Source: Alphaproteobacteria bacterium (GTDB lineage: Bacteria; Pseudomonadota; Alphaproteobacteria; Acetobacterales; Acetobacteraceae). From it: a DNA stretch of 56,625 bases. Positions 28,459 to 37,391 of the stretch are shown piece after piece (the stretch's first letter is position 1; the number at the start of each line of letters is the position of its first letter). The notes below the pieces were generated by a model that saw nothing but the letters and a program-made list of their open reading frames with translations, ran no database searches and was not told the DNA's origin. The translations under genes were made by a program, and so were the position numbers. Where the stretch lies: positions 1 to 56,625 of the forward strand of contig JAFKFI010000102.1 of NCBI GenBank assembly GCA_017307285.1. Direction: 5' to 3'.

Positions 28459-29421
28459 TCAGAGCTTCGCCAGCACGCCGTCGCGGAAGCGCCGCATGTT
28501 GTCGATCGTCCCGTCGAGGCTCTGGTTCGCCCCGTAGCCGAACAGCCGGACATCGACCGCGCTCACGCCGAGACCGGCCAGCGCCTTGATGTCCGCCACC
28601 CAATCGGCGTCAGTCCCGGTGAACATCTCGGCCTCGCCCTCGATGGCGCCGCGCGGCTTGGTGCCCGGCCCTGAGAGGACCCGCAGCGCTATGGTGATCT
28701 CCGCGGGATTGCGCCCGGCCTTCTCGGCGAAGCCGCGAAACCGCGCCAGCCCAGCCTTGAAACGACCGACCGTGTTCATCGGGAATTGCGGGTTGGTCCC
28801 CACCGGGTACCAGCCGTGGGCGTATTTCACGGTGCGGCGCAATGCCGGGGCACTCTCGCCGCCCACCCAGATCGGGATTGGATTCTGCACCGGCTTCGGC
28901 GTGAACACCACGTCGTCGAACTTGACGTATTTGCCGGAGAATTTCGGCAGGTCGGCGGTCCAGAGTTCCTTGCAGGCGTCCATCCACTCGTCGGTGACGT
29001 GCCCGCGATCGTCGAACGGCGCCGCGCCGATGGCCTCGAACTCCTCGCGGCACCAGCCGACGCCGATGCCGAGCGTGAGCCGGCCCTTGGAGAGAAAGTC
29101 GATGGTGGAGAGCAGCTTCGCCGTCAGCACGGCCGGCCGATACGGTACCACCATAACCGACATCACGAAGCGCAGCCGCTTGGTCAGCGCCGCGATATAG
29201 GCGGTGGTGGCGAGCTGCTCGAGCCAAGCCGCCTGCGTGCCGGCGGGAAACTCTCCCGTGCCCGTATAGGGGTATTTCGACTCGAGATTGCGCGGCACCA
29301 TGATGTGATCGCTGACCGTCACGTAGTCGAAGCCGAGCGCCTCGCCTTCGGTGACGATGCGAGTGACACTATCGGGCTCGATCAGCGGGCCGGATGTCGG
29401 GACATTGAATCCAATCTGCAT
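28459..29421 (-). CDS. LLM class F420-dependent oxidoreductase
   Basis: A 320-aa luciferase-like monooxygenase (TIM barrel) of the F420-dependent type. Recognisable parts are the N-terminal IGFNVPTSGP, the VSDHIMVP loop, the LSKGRLTLGIGVGWCREEFEA core and PIWVGGESAPALRRTVKYAHGW. The ATG at 29421 has GGGAGGAAACC ahead of it. A relative lies at 51306-52175. Whether the host makes F420 or uses FMN here cannot be decided from this window. It is divergent from the solute-binding gene. Confidence 0.88.
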   Translation of the reverse strand: MQIGFNVPTSGPLIEPDSVTRIVTEGEALGFDYVTVSDHIMVPRNLESKYPYTGTGEFPAGTQAAWLEQLATTAYIAALTKRLRFVMSVMVVPYRPAVLTAKLLSTIDFLSKGRLTLGIGVGWCREEFEAIGAAPFDDRGHVTDEWMDACKELWTADLPKFSGKYVKFDDVVFTPKPVQNPIPIWVGGESAPALRRTVKYAHGWYPVGTNPQFPMNTVGRFKAGLARFRGFAEKAGRNPAEITIALRVLSGPGTKPRGAIEGEAEMFTGTDADWVADIKALAGLGVSAVDVRLFGYGANQSLDGTIDNMRRFRDGVLAKL

Positions 29422-29525
29422 GGTTTCCTCCCACCTGAACTTTCCGCCTAGCATCTTGGCGCCGCGCGCGCCATCCGGCTTAGGATGCGACACGGCCGAC
29501 GCCACACATCTTTGGAGCTTGCCTT

Positions 29526-30251
29526 ATGTCCCAGGAAGCACTCGCTGAACTCGCGCCGCATGGCGTCCTGCGCGCCGGGATCAACTTGGGCAATTTCCTG
29601 CTCGTGACCGGCAAGAGCGCGTCGGGCGACCCCGAGGGTGTCGCACCCGACATGGCGCGCGAGATCGCCGGGCGATTGGGCGTGCCAGTCAAATACGTCC
29701 CGTTCGCGCGGCCCGGCGAGCTCGCCGACGCGGCAAGCAGCGACGTGTGGGACATCGGCCTGATCGGTGCCGAGCCGGCGCGCGCCGAGAAGATCGCCTT
29801 CACCCCCGCCTATGTCGAGATCGAGGCGACCTATCTCGTCCCCGCCGGCTCTCCCCTGCGCACGGTCGAGGAGGTCGATCGCAAGGGCGTGCGGATCGCG
29901 GTTACGGCCCGCAGCGCCTACGATCTCTGGCTCGCCCGCAACATCAAGGACGCCGAGCTGGTGCGTTCGGACAGCCTTGACGGCGCCTACGACCAGTTCG
30001 TCGCGGAAAAGCTCGACGCGCTGGCCGGGCTTCGCCCACGATTGCTGTCGGATGTACGGAAGCTGCCGGGTGCCCGCATCCTCGACGGCCAGTTCACGGC
30101 GGTACAGCAGGCTGTCGGCACGGCCCGCCAGAATACCGCCGGCGCGCAGTTCCTGCGCGATTTCGTCGAGGAGGCGAAGGCGTCCGGATTGGTTGCGAGA
30201 CTCATTGAACGGCACAAGGTGCAAGGTCTCTCGGTCGCCGTGCCGGGGTAG
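29526..30251 (+). CDS. Family 3 extracellular solute-binding-like protein without signal peptide
   Basis: A 241-aa protein with the SBP_bac_3 layout: an N-terminal lobe with PEGVAPDMAREIAGRLG, the ligand-site segment WDIGLIGAEPARAEKIAFTPAYVEIEATYLV, and a second lobe with RIAVTARSAYDLWL. No signal peptide or lipobox is present at the first ATG, nor is a transporter permease nearby. It may be a cytoplasmic ligand-binding or enzyme-like relative, or the true export signal may be lost. Its 3' end runs into the palindromic element at 30268. Confidence 0.72.
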   Translation: MSQEALAELAPHGVLRAGINLGNFLLVTGKSASGDPEGVAPDMAREIAGRLGVPVKYVPFARPGELADAASSDVWDIGLIGAEPARAEKIAFTPAYVEIEATYLVPAGSPLRTVEEVDRKGVRIAVTARSAYDLWLARNIKDAELVRSDSLDGAYDQFVAEKLDALAGLRPRLLSDVRKLPGARILDGQFTAVQQAVGTARQNTAGAQFLRDFVEEAKASGLVARLIERHKVQGLSVAVPG

Positions 30252-30267
30252 GCCGCTCTGTTACTAT

Positions 30268-30352
30268 CGTCATGGTCGGCGAAGGCCGGCCATCCACGCC
30301 TTCCTTTCGAGCCCGCAAAGTCGTGGATGGTCCGCCTTCGCGGACCATGACG
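30268..30352. repeat. BIME-like paired-hairpin repeat, copy 1
   Basis: Two 31-bp inverted arms (30268-30298 and 30322-30352) with three mismatches surround a 23-bp centre. Each arm folds on itself: the left has ATGGTCGGC, loop GAAG, GCCGGCCAT; the right has ATGGTCCGC, loop CTTC, GCGGACCAT. It sits between convergent genes (30251 and 30393). A second copy is at 51157-51245, and stem changes between copies are compensated. Confidence 0.85.
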
Positions 30353-30392
30353 AGGGGGGCGAAACGTCCAATCCCGACGTGAGCCCCCGCCA

Positions 30393-31499
30393 TCACTGGC
30401 TCGCACGCACCTTCCCGCCATCAGCCACCTCGTCCGGCAGGTTCAGCGCGACCCCTTCGCCGACCTTCGCGCCTTCGGCCAGCAGCACCCGGTCGCCATC
30501 GGTGCGGGCCACCGAGACCGGCTGTAGATGAATCGTTCCGTCATCGCCCACCGTCGCGACGAACGCGCCGTTGCCGCGTGTCAGCAGCGCCGCCGCGGGC
30601 ACCTCCGGGTAGCTGTGCAATTTCACGTGCAGTGTGACATAGGCAAAACTGCCAGCGACCAGGAAGTGGTCAGAGTTGTCCAGCTCCAGTTCCACGAACA
30701 GCGTGCGCGTGCGCGGATCGAGCTGCCCGGCGGTGCGCGCCACCACCGCCTTCCGGATGCGCGTCCGATCTGCCGCGTCGCTCACCTCCGCCGCGTCGCC
30801 GACATGGATAAACGGCACGTCCCGCTGCTCGACATAGACGTCCACCCGCAGCCGGCTGTCGTCGGCGATCGTCAGTACCGGCTGCGAGCTCGTCTGGTTG
30901 GACGCCGCGTTCGTCACCAGCGCGCCGGGATCGACGAATCGCGCGGTGACGTGGCCGGCGAAGGGCGCGCGCATAGTCTCGTAGGATTTTAACGTCGTGA
31001 CTTGCGCGAGATGTGCCGCCGCGATGCGGAAATCGGTGTCCGCCTGGTCGGCCGCCTGCACCGACATCGAGCCATGCCCGACGAGATCATGCGCCCGCGC
31101 CGCGTTGCGCCGCTTGTTCTCGAGATCGGTCAGCGCGCTGGTATACAGGCTGTCGGTTTCGGCGGAATCCACCTCCGCGAGTATCTGGCCCGACTCGACC
31201 TTGTCGCCGCGATCCACATGGATCGCCCGGAGATAGCCGCCGATCTTGCTGTACAGCGTCGCCGTGAGATAGGGCCGGGTGTCGGCAAGCAAGGTGATCT
31301 GCCGCTCGTCGGGGCCGGCGACCACCTTGGCGATACGCACCGCCGGGCCACGGGCAGCGGCGTCGGCCAGCGACACGCGGGATGCCGCAAGTGCCGCGTC
31401 CTGGTTCTGCGACATCCGCCAGGCGCCGTACCCCGCACCCGCCAGCACCACCACTCCCAGCACATAGACGACGAACGAACCGCCACGGCCTCTGCTCAT
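30393..31499 (-). CDS. RND efflux periplasmic adaptor (HlyD/MFP family)
   Basis: 368 aa. An N-terminal membrane anchor (residues about 9-27) is followed by the lipoyl/barrel-sandwich half GYLRAIHVDRGDKVESGQILAEVD, a helical hairpin, the second half-motif MRAPFAGHVTARFVDPGALV, and a beta-barrel domain. It links an inner-membrane RND pump to an outer-membrane channel. The start ATG at 31499 overlaps the pump gene stop (ATGA). No TolC-like gene is adjacent. Confidence 0.92.
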   Translation of the reverse strand: MSRGRGGSFVVYVLGVVVLAGAGYGAWRMSQNQDAALAASRVSLADAAARGPAVRIAKVVAGPDERQITLLADTRPYLTATLYSKIGGYLRAIHVDRGDKVESGQILAEVDSAETDSLYTSALTDLENKRRNAARAHDLVGHGSMSVQAADQADTDFRIAAAHLAQVTTLKSYETMRAPFAGHVTARFVDPGALVTNAASNQTSSQPVLTIADDSRLRVDVYVEQRDVPFIHVGDAAEVSDAADRTRIRKAVVARTAGQLDPRTRTLFVELELDNSDHFLVAGSFAYVTLHVKLHSYPEVPAAALLTRGNGAFVATVGDDGTIHLQPVSVARTDGDRVLLAEGAKVGEGVALNLPDEVADGGKVRASQ

Positions 31500-34400
31500 G
31501 CGCCGTCTCCCCCAGCACCGGCGGCTTCCTCGGCGAAGCGTGCATCCAGCGTGTGCAGGCTTGGCGGCCGACGCCGCAGCAACGTGTAGCCGATCGGCAC
31601 GATGAACAGCGTCGCGAGCGTCGCGACCAGCAACCCGCCGATCACTGCGCGCCCGAGCGGTGCGTTCTGCTCGCCCGCCTCGCCCAGGCCGAGCGCCATC
31701 GGCACCATGCCGATGATCATGGCAAGCGCCGTCATCAGGATGGGACGCAGGCGAATCCGCCCGGCCTCCACCACCGCGCGCAGCGCGCCGATCTCCTCGC
31801 GGGCACGCAGATCATTGGCGAAGCTTACCAGCAGGATCGAGTTCGACACCGAAATCCCGATCGTCATGATCGAGCCCATCAGCGATTCCACGTTGATCGT
31901 GGTGTGCGTCACCGCCAGCATCCAGACGATGCCAATGAGCGCCCCAGGCACCGCCATCATGATGATGAACGGGTCGACCCAGGACTGGAACAGCACCACC
32001 AGCAGCGCATAGACCAGAACGACCGCGAGAATCATGCCGAGTGCGAGGCTGCGGAAGCTCGCCTGCATTACCTCGTTCTGGCCGCGAATGTCGATGCGCG
32101 TGGTGATCGGCAGGCCCTTGCTCACATCATCGATCGCCGCCTGAATGTCGCTCGCCGTCGCGCCGAGGTCGCGGCCATCGACATTGGTGGCTATGTCGAT
32201 GACGCGTTGAACGGTGTAGTGGTTGACCGATTCGAGGCTGGGGCGCGGATGCACCGAGGCGATGTCGGCGAGCCGCATCACTGTAGAGCCCGGCATCGTG
32301 CTCGGCCCGGCCGGCTGCGTCGCATCGGGCCGGCCGACCGGCGTGCTCAGCAAGTCGCTCACCGAGTTGATGCGGTCGATCGGTGTCTGCACCGCGACTG
32401 TGTAGTTCACGTTGTTCTGCGGGTTCAGGAAGAAATTCGGCGAAACCAGTGCGCTCGAGGAGAGCGAGGTCAGCAGGTTGGTCGCCACGTCGCGCTGGCC
32501 GATGCCGAGCTTGATGGCGCGCAGCCGATCCACCTCCACCTGCAGCGCTGGGTAGTTGAGCACCTGCACGAGATGCGCGTCGGCGACGCCAGGGATCATG
32601 TGCAGCCGATGCAGCAGCTTCTGCCCGATCCCGTAGGCGCGCCCGAAATCGACATCCTGGATCTGAATATCGATCGGCGCCGACAGACCGAAATTCAGCA
32701 CCTGGCTCACGATGTCGGCGGTCTGGAAATAGATCAGGCTACCGGGAAACGCATCGGGCAGCTGCGCGCGGATCGCCCGGATGTAGTCGATGGTCGGGTG
32801 ATGCTCGGGCTTCAGCGAGATGAGGATTTCCGCATCCATGCTGCCGACATTGTCGCTCGGCACGAAAGCCAGATTGTACGAGGACGGGATGCCGACATTG
32901 TCGTTGATCGTCTCCAGCTCGTCGGCCGGGATGATTGCGCGGATGCGCTCCTCCGCTTCCAGGACCAGGCGCTCTGTCTCGTCGATCCGCGTGCCAGGCG
33001 GAGCGCGGAAGTGCAATTTTATCAGTCCGACATCGGCCGGCGGAAAGAAATCCATCCCGACCCTGGTCGCCAGCGCGCCCGATAGGCCAAGCAGCAGCAC
33101 GAAGCAGGCGAGCAGGAAGAAGCGACGCTTCAGCGCGCCCTCCAGCGCGCGCCCATAGCCGGCGCGCAACCGGTCGAAGCCGCGATCGAACGCTCCCAGG
33201 AAGCCGCTCGGTGGCCCGTGATGCAGCGTGTCCCCGGCCAGCAGATACCGGGCAAAGCTCGGCACGACGGTGAACGACAGGACGTAGGACGCCAACATGC
33301 ACAAGACGACGGTGACGGCGAGCGGGATGAACAGGAAGCGCGCCACCCCGTACAGCATCACCACCGGGAAGAACACGATGCAGATGGCCAGGGTCGCCAC
33401 GGTGAGCGGCTGGATCACCTCCTTGGTGCCGTCGAGGATGGCCACGGTAAGCGGCTTTCCCAACGCCTGGTTGCGGTGGATGTTCTCGATGGTGACTGTG
33501 GCGTTGTCCACCAGCAGGCCGATGGCCAGCGCGAGCCCGCCCAGGGTCATCAGGTTGATCGTGTTGCCCGTGAGGAACAGGCCGAGCACGCCGGCGAAGA
33601 TCGACAGCGGGATGGAGGTCGAGACGATGACCGTGTTCCGCCAGCTGCCGAGAAACACCAGGATCAGCACCGAGACCAGCACCGAGGAGATGATCGCCTC
33701 GCGGATCACGTTTTGCACCGCACCGCGCACGAACACCGACTGGTCGAAATCGAGCTTGATCTCGAGGCCGTTCGGCGCCGCCGCGCGGATCTGCGGCAGG
33801 GTGTCGCGCGCCGCGTCCACCACCGCGAGCGTGGAGGCATCGGCGTGTTTCAGGATCGCCAGGTAGACCGCCCGCTTGCCGTTGACGTGGACGATGTTGT
33901 TCTGCACAGCGAAGCTGTCGCTGACATACGCGACGTCGCCCAGCGTCACCGGCGCGCCGTTGTAGACGCCGAGCGGCAGGGCGTTGAAGCGGTCGACCAG
34001 CGAGGGGCTGGAGTTGAGGATGACGTTGTATTCGCGCTCGCCCATCCGCGCCGTCCCGGCCGGCACGATCACGTTGGAGCTTTGCAGCGCGCTCACGACA
34101 TCGGTCGGCGTGAAGCCCTTCGCCGCCAGCCGGCCCGGATCGAGGGCTACGTCGATCTGGCGCGACTTGCCGCCGAATGGGCCGGGTGTCGCGAGGCCGG
34201 GAATGGTGAACAGCTTCACCCGTATGAAATTCAGGCTGTAGTCGTAGATCTGCTGCTCGGTCAGGTTCTTGCTCGACAGCGTCATCTGCACGACGGGCAC
34301 GTTCGAGGCGTTGAACTGGATCACAGCCGGCGGCTGCATCCCCGGCGGCGCGATGCGCAGGATGGTGCTGTTCACCGAGCTTATCTGCGCGATCGCGCCG

Positions 34401-34711
34401 CCGATGTCGGTGCCCGGCTGGAAATACACTTTCAGTAGACCGATGCCGGGAATCGACTGCGATTCGATGCGCTGGATGCCGTTGACCGTGGTGGAGTAGG
34501 CGCGCTCGGTGATGAAGACGACGCGCCGCTCCATGTCCTCGGTGGTGAGGCCGGGATAGTTCCACACCACCATCACCACGGGGATATCGATGACCGGGAA
34601 GATGTCCACGATCATCCGGGTGACGGCCAACCCGCCCATCAGCACGATGAGCAATGCAGCGATGGCCGAGGTGTAGGGGCGGCGCAACGCCAGCCGCACC
34701 AGACCGATCAT
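31496..34711 (-). CDS. RND efflux transporter permease (AcrB/HAE1-like)
   Basis: A 1071-aa inner-membrane proton-driven pump with 12 transmembrane helices and two large periplasmic loops. Recognisable blocks are the N-terminal FPVIDIPVVMVVWNYPGLTTEDME and the TM4 proton-relay segment GLLVDNATVTIENI. The usual Asp-Asp pair in TM4 reads Asp-Asn, so one of the classic relay acids is absent. The ATG at 34711 is preferred over a GTG two codons earlier because GGAGG then has proper spacing. Substrate is unknown; it is not evidently part of the molybdenum operon upstream (110-bp gap). Confidence 0.9.
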   Translation of the reverse strand: MIGLVRLALRRPYTSAIAALLIVLMGGLAVTRMIVDIFPVIDIPVVMVVWNYPGLTTEDMERRVVFITERAYSTTVNGIQRIESQSIPGIGLLKVYFQPGTDIGGAIAQISSVNSTILRIAPPGMQPPAVIQFNASNVPVVQMTLSSKNLTEQQIYDYSLNFIRVKLFTIPGLATPGPFGGKSRQIDVALDPGRLAAKGFTPTDVVSALQSSNVIVPAGTARMGEREYNVILNSSPSLVDRFNALPLGVYNGAPVTLGDVAYVSDSFAVQNNIVHVNGKRAVYLAILKHADASTLAVVDAARDTLPQIRAAAPNGLEIKLDFDQSVFVRGAVQNVIREAIISSVLVSVLILVFLGSWRNTVIVSTSIPLSIFAGVLGLFLTGNTINLMTLGGLALAIGLLVDNATVTIENIHRNQALGKPLTVAILDGTKEVIQPLTVATLAICIVFFPVVMLYGVARFLFIPLAVTVVLCMLASYVLSFTVVPSFARYLLAGDTLHHGPPSGFLGAFDRGFDRLRAGYGRALEGALKRRFFLLACFVLLLGLSGALATRVGMDFFPPADVGLIKLHFRAPPGTRIDETERLVLEAEERIRAIIPADELETINDNVGIPSSYNLAFVPSDNVGSMDAEILISLKPEHHPTIDYIRAIRAQLPDAFPGSLIYFQTADIVSQVLNFGLSAPIDIQIQDVDFGRAYGIGQKLLHRLHMIPGVADAHLVQVLNYPALQVEVDRLRAIKLGIGQRDVATNLLTSLSSSALVSPNFFLNPQNNVNYTVAVQTPIDRINSVSDLLSTPVGRPDATQPAGPSTMPGSTVMRLADIASVHPRPSLESVNHYTVQRVIDIATNVDGRDLGATASDIQAAIDDVSKGLPITTRIDIRGQNEVMQASFRSLALGMILAVVLVYALLVVLFQSWVDPFIIMMAVPGALIGIVWMLAVTHTTINVESLMGSIMTIGISVSNSILLVSFANDLRAREEIGALRAVVEAGRIRLRPILMTALAMIIGMVPMALGLGEAGEQNAPLGRAVIGGLLVATLATLFIVPIGYTLLRRRPPSLHTLDARFAEEAAGAGGDGA

Positions 34712-34821
34712 TGGCACGAGCCTCCCGACGCCGCTTCTGAGGCGGACGATCGAGCCCTACTCTGCCATTTCGGCTCCGCGATGCAAGTGCCACTCCCGAA
34801 ACGGAAGCCGCCGCCTCGCTA

Positions 34822-35355
34822 TCAGCGAGCGGCGGGCTGCGGGATGCCGACGCTGATCCTGACCACGTCGCGCACGCTGCGCCCCGCTCGGCGTTCGCCC
34901 GGAACAACGAGTCGCAGGTGCTCGGGAGCAAGCGGCTGACCATCCACGTGATCGGCCAGGATCACCGGCTTGCCCGCAAAGTCTGGCGAAATCTCGCCAA
35001 GCGCGAGGATCACTGTGTAGCCGTCGCTGCCGGTCACCAGCACCGTCTGCCGCACCTGCTCGCGCGGCTTGCTCGCGTCGACAGCGCCGGTGTGAGCAAT
35101 CACGCTCCAGAGCAGCGGCCCCTCGAACCGGGCGTGATGCGCTCCGTGTTCCGTGGCCAGCGACGCCGTGGCGCGTGCAAGCCCAGCGGAGTCCTGCGGG
35201 ATGGCCAGGACCGACGTGCCGGACCGGCCCTCGACGACGAGGCCGGCATGTTTCGCCACCGGTGCTCGCTCCTGATCGGCGGCGAGCAAGGGGCCGAGCC
35301 CCGCCCAGGTCAACGCGACCAGCGTACCGAGCAGCAGTCTTCGTCGGATCGCCAA
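34822..35355 (-). CDS. Exported Moco-domain-like (sulfite-oxidase fold) protein of unknown function
   Basis: 177 aa with a signal peptide (cut near LLAAD). The mature part carries GPLLWSVIAHTGAV, VLVTGSDGYTVILALGEI, VILADHVDGQPL and LRLVVPGERRAGRSVRDV. This is the pattern of the oxidoreductase molybdopterin-binding domain, shortened and without the cofactor-ligating Cys. The same fold appears twice in the broken PEP-CTERM gene at 35577-36565. It starts 3 bp after mop and ends the series modA, PEP-CTERM, mop. A role in periplasmic molybdenum handling is inferred only from context. Confidence 0.7.
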   Translation of the reverse strand: MAIRRRLLLGTLVALTWAGLGPLLAADQERAPVAKHAGLVVEGRSGTSVLAIPQDSAGLARATASLATEHGAHHARFEGPLLWSVIAHTGAVDASKPREQVRQTVLVTGSDGYTVILALGEISPDFAGKPVILADHVDGQPLAPEHLRLVVPGERRAGRSVRDVVRISVGIPQPAAR

Positions 35356-35358
35356 GGG

Positions 35359-35565
35359 CTATTTCGCCACCATCACGTCGGACGCCTTGATGACGGCGAT
35401 CGCATCGTCGCCCGCCTTCAGCCCGAGTTCGTCGATTGCTTCGTTGGTGATCGATGACGTGATGACCACGCCATTCCCGATATCGATTCGCACATGGCCG
35501 GTGGTCTGGCCCTTCTGCACGCTGGCAATCTTGCCCTTGATCTGGTTGCGAGCACTGAGTTTCAT
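35359..35565 (-). CDS. mop: Molbindin (Mop-type TOBE domain protein)
   Basis: 68 aa, a single TOBE/Mop domain: SARNQIKGKIASVQKG at the N-terminus, VRIDIGNGVVITSSIT in the middle, and LGLKAGDDAIAVIKASDVMV at the end. Such molbindins form hexamers that bind molybdate (or tungstate) in the cytoplasm. An AGAGGA ribosome site precedes the ATG. Position between modA and a Moco-fold protein supports molybdenum storage or buffering. Confidence 0.93.
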   Translation of the reverse strand: MKLSARNQIKGKIASVQKGQTTGHVRIDIGNGVVITSSITNEAIDELGLKAGDDAIAVIKASDVMVAK

Positions 35566-35576
35566 CTCTGGTCCTC

Positions 35577-36565
35577 TTATGGGATCACCGAAGCCGGCTG
35601 CCGTCGCCGCAGCACTGGTGCCGAGGCCGACGCCGCGGACCGTCGTACCAGGATGATGCCGGCAATCCCAGCCAGCAGGAGTGCGACACCAGCCGGCTCC
35701 GGCACCGCGGCGCCATCGAACACAGTCAGGCTGGCCAGGTTGGATACGTAGCGCCCGCCGGCGATGTCGCCCGGGACGATGATTCGGGCGAAACCGTCGG
35801 CGCCCGAAAGCTGTCCGCGCGTATCCGCATACGCGACGAGGATTTGTTCATTCCCGAAATTCGGCGACAGTTCGCCGAGCGAGAAGGCGACCTGGTAGCC
35901 GTCGCTGCCGGTCGCGACTATGTATTTGCGCAGGACATCGTTCTTGATCGCCGGATTGGCGTCAGTGCTTGCAGGTTGGACAGTGTATTAGTCGTCGGAC
36001 TCGCAACCGCACCGCGCACTGCAAACTGCGTGGTGGTACCACCGCCAGTCCCGGCCTGCGCCGGGACGCCGCCGACATGCAGGTCGGCGAGATTGGAGAC
36101 ATAGCGGCCGCCGGCCTGGTCGCCGATCGCGACGATTCGGGCAAACCCGTCGGGAACGGGCAGCTTGCCGAGCGTGTCGGCATACGCCACTAGGTCGGAT
36201 TTGTGGCCGAATTTCGGGGCGATTTCACCAGCCGAGATCACCGCCTTGTAACCGTCGCTCCCGGTCGCGACGATGTATTTGCGCAGGACATCGTTCTTGA
36301 TCGCCGGATTGGTCGTGATGCCGCCCGCCGAGAGCAACAGCGACCAGATCGTCGGGCCGGTGAACGTGTCCATCACGCTGCCGCTGCCAGCGCGATAGGT
36401 CGCGGTCTCGGTGGTCGGCGGCAGGGTCTGGAGTGCTGGTCCATCGTAAATGCCTGGCGCACCGACATCGCCGGTCAGCGTGAATGTCATTGTGGGCGCC
36501 GCGTGGGCTCCGACAGCCAGCAGACATGTGGCCAGTGCGGCCGCGATCAAGCTCGGTTTCGACAT
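35577..36565 (-). pseudogene. Two-repeat exported Moco-domain-like PEP-CTERM protein, frameshifted
   Basis: The ATG at 36565 opens a signal peptide and a first sulfite-oxidase-fold-like repeat (GPTIWSLLLSAGGI, YIVATGSDGYKAVISAGEIAP, GRYVSNLADLHVGG). A second copy starts (NTLSNLQAL), but reading continues to a stop at 35918. In another frame from about 35970 the sequence goes on as NPAIKNDVLRKYIVATGSDGY, then GDIAGGRYVSNLASL and a PEP-CTERM tail (AVPEPAG plus hydrophobic stretch and RR), stopping at 35577. The second repeat lacks about 35 codons equivalent to the TGPTIWSLL part, so a deletion of non-multiple-of-3 length removed it and shifted the frame. If translated as is, the product is exported but lacks the sorting signal. 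Confidence 0.8.
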
Positions 36566-36596
36566 GGTCGGTTTTGTCCTTGATGTGGCCTGTCGG

Positions 36597-37355
36597 TCAG
36601 TCCGGGACAAAGCCGCGCCGGACAAAGATCGCCCGCGCCTCCGGTCCGGCGAGATAAGCCATCAGCGCGCGCGCTTCGGGCGTGTCGCCTGTTCGGACCA
36701 CGGCGAACGGATAGGTGATCCGGTCGTGCGAGCTCTTTGGGAAAGTCCCTGCGATGACCACGCCCGGACTCACGGCCGCATCCGTCGCGTAGACGATCCC
36801 GGCCGGTGCCTCCCCGCGCTCGACGAGAAGCAAGGCGCCGCGCACGTCCTCGGCGCGCGCAAGCCGGGGCTCGACCTTGGCCCACAACCCCAGCTTGGTC
36901 AGGGCCTGTTTCGCGTAGATGCCTACCGGCACGTGCGCCGGGTCGCCTGTGGCGATACGTCCATTGGGGCCGAGCAATGCGGCAAGGTCTAGGTTCGGCC
37001 CTATCGTGACCTTCCGGGCGCGATCCTTGGGAACGACGAGCACAAGCTCATTGCTCAGCAGATCTTTCCGCGTCTCCGGCACGATCGTGTTCGCCTTGGC
37101 GAGATAGTCCATCCATTTCTCGTCGGCGGAGGCGAACAGGTTGGCCGGCGCGCCCTGCTCGATCTGGCGCGCAAGCGTCGAGCTCGAGGCGAAGGAGAGC
37201 CGCAGGGCCGGATGGCCCTGCTTCTCCCACGCCGCCGAGATGTCCTTCATCGCGTCCGTCAGGCTGGCTGCCGCGAACACTGTGACCTGTTGCGCCCACG
37301 CGGCCGACGGCAGCAGGAGCGCGAGCAGTCCAAAAGCGAGGAAGCGGCGACGCAT
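36597..37355 (-). CDS. modA: Molybdate ABC transporter substrate-binding protein
   Basis: 252 aa with a signal peptide (cut near AAWAQ). The mature protein begins VTVFAAASLTDAM, the ModA signature, followed by LSFASSSTLARQIEQGAPANLFASADEKWMD with the Ser residues that bind the oxyanion, and GIVYATDA further on. No modB or modC follows, which is unusual: the next genes are a Moco-fold PEP-CTERM protein and mop. Uptake must rely on permease genes elsewhere, or ModA serves another exported partner. Gap to the upstream aldehyde dehydrogenase is 36 bp. Confidence 0.95.
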   Translation of the reverse strand: MRRRFLAFGLLALLLPSAAWAQQVTVFAAASLTDAMKDISAAWEKQGHPALRLSFASSSTLARQIEQGAPANLFASADEKWMDYLAKANTIVPETRKDLLSNELVLVVPKDRARKVTIGPNLDLAALLGPNGRIATGDPAHVPVGIYAKQALTKLGLWAKVEPRLARAEDVRGALLLVERGEAPAGIVYATDAAVSPGVVIAGTFPKSSHDRITYPFAVVRTGDTPEARALMAYLAGPEARAIFVRRGFVPD

Positions 37356-37391
37356 ACGGATCTCCGGATCGGTAGGTTGCGCCAGCCCGAG

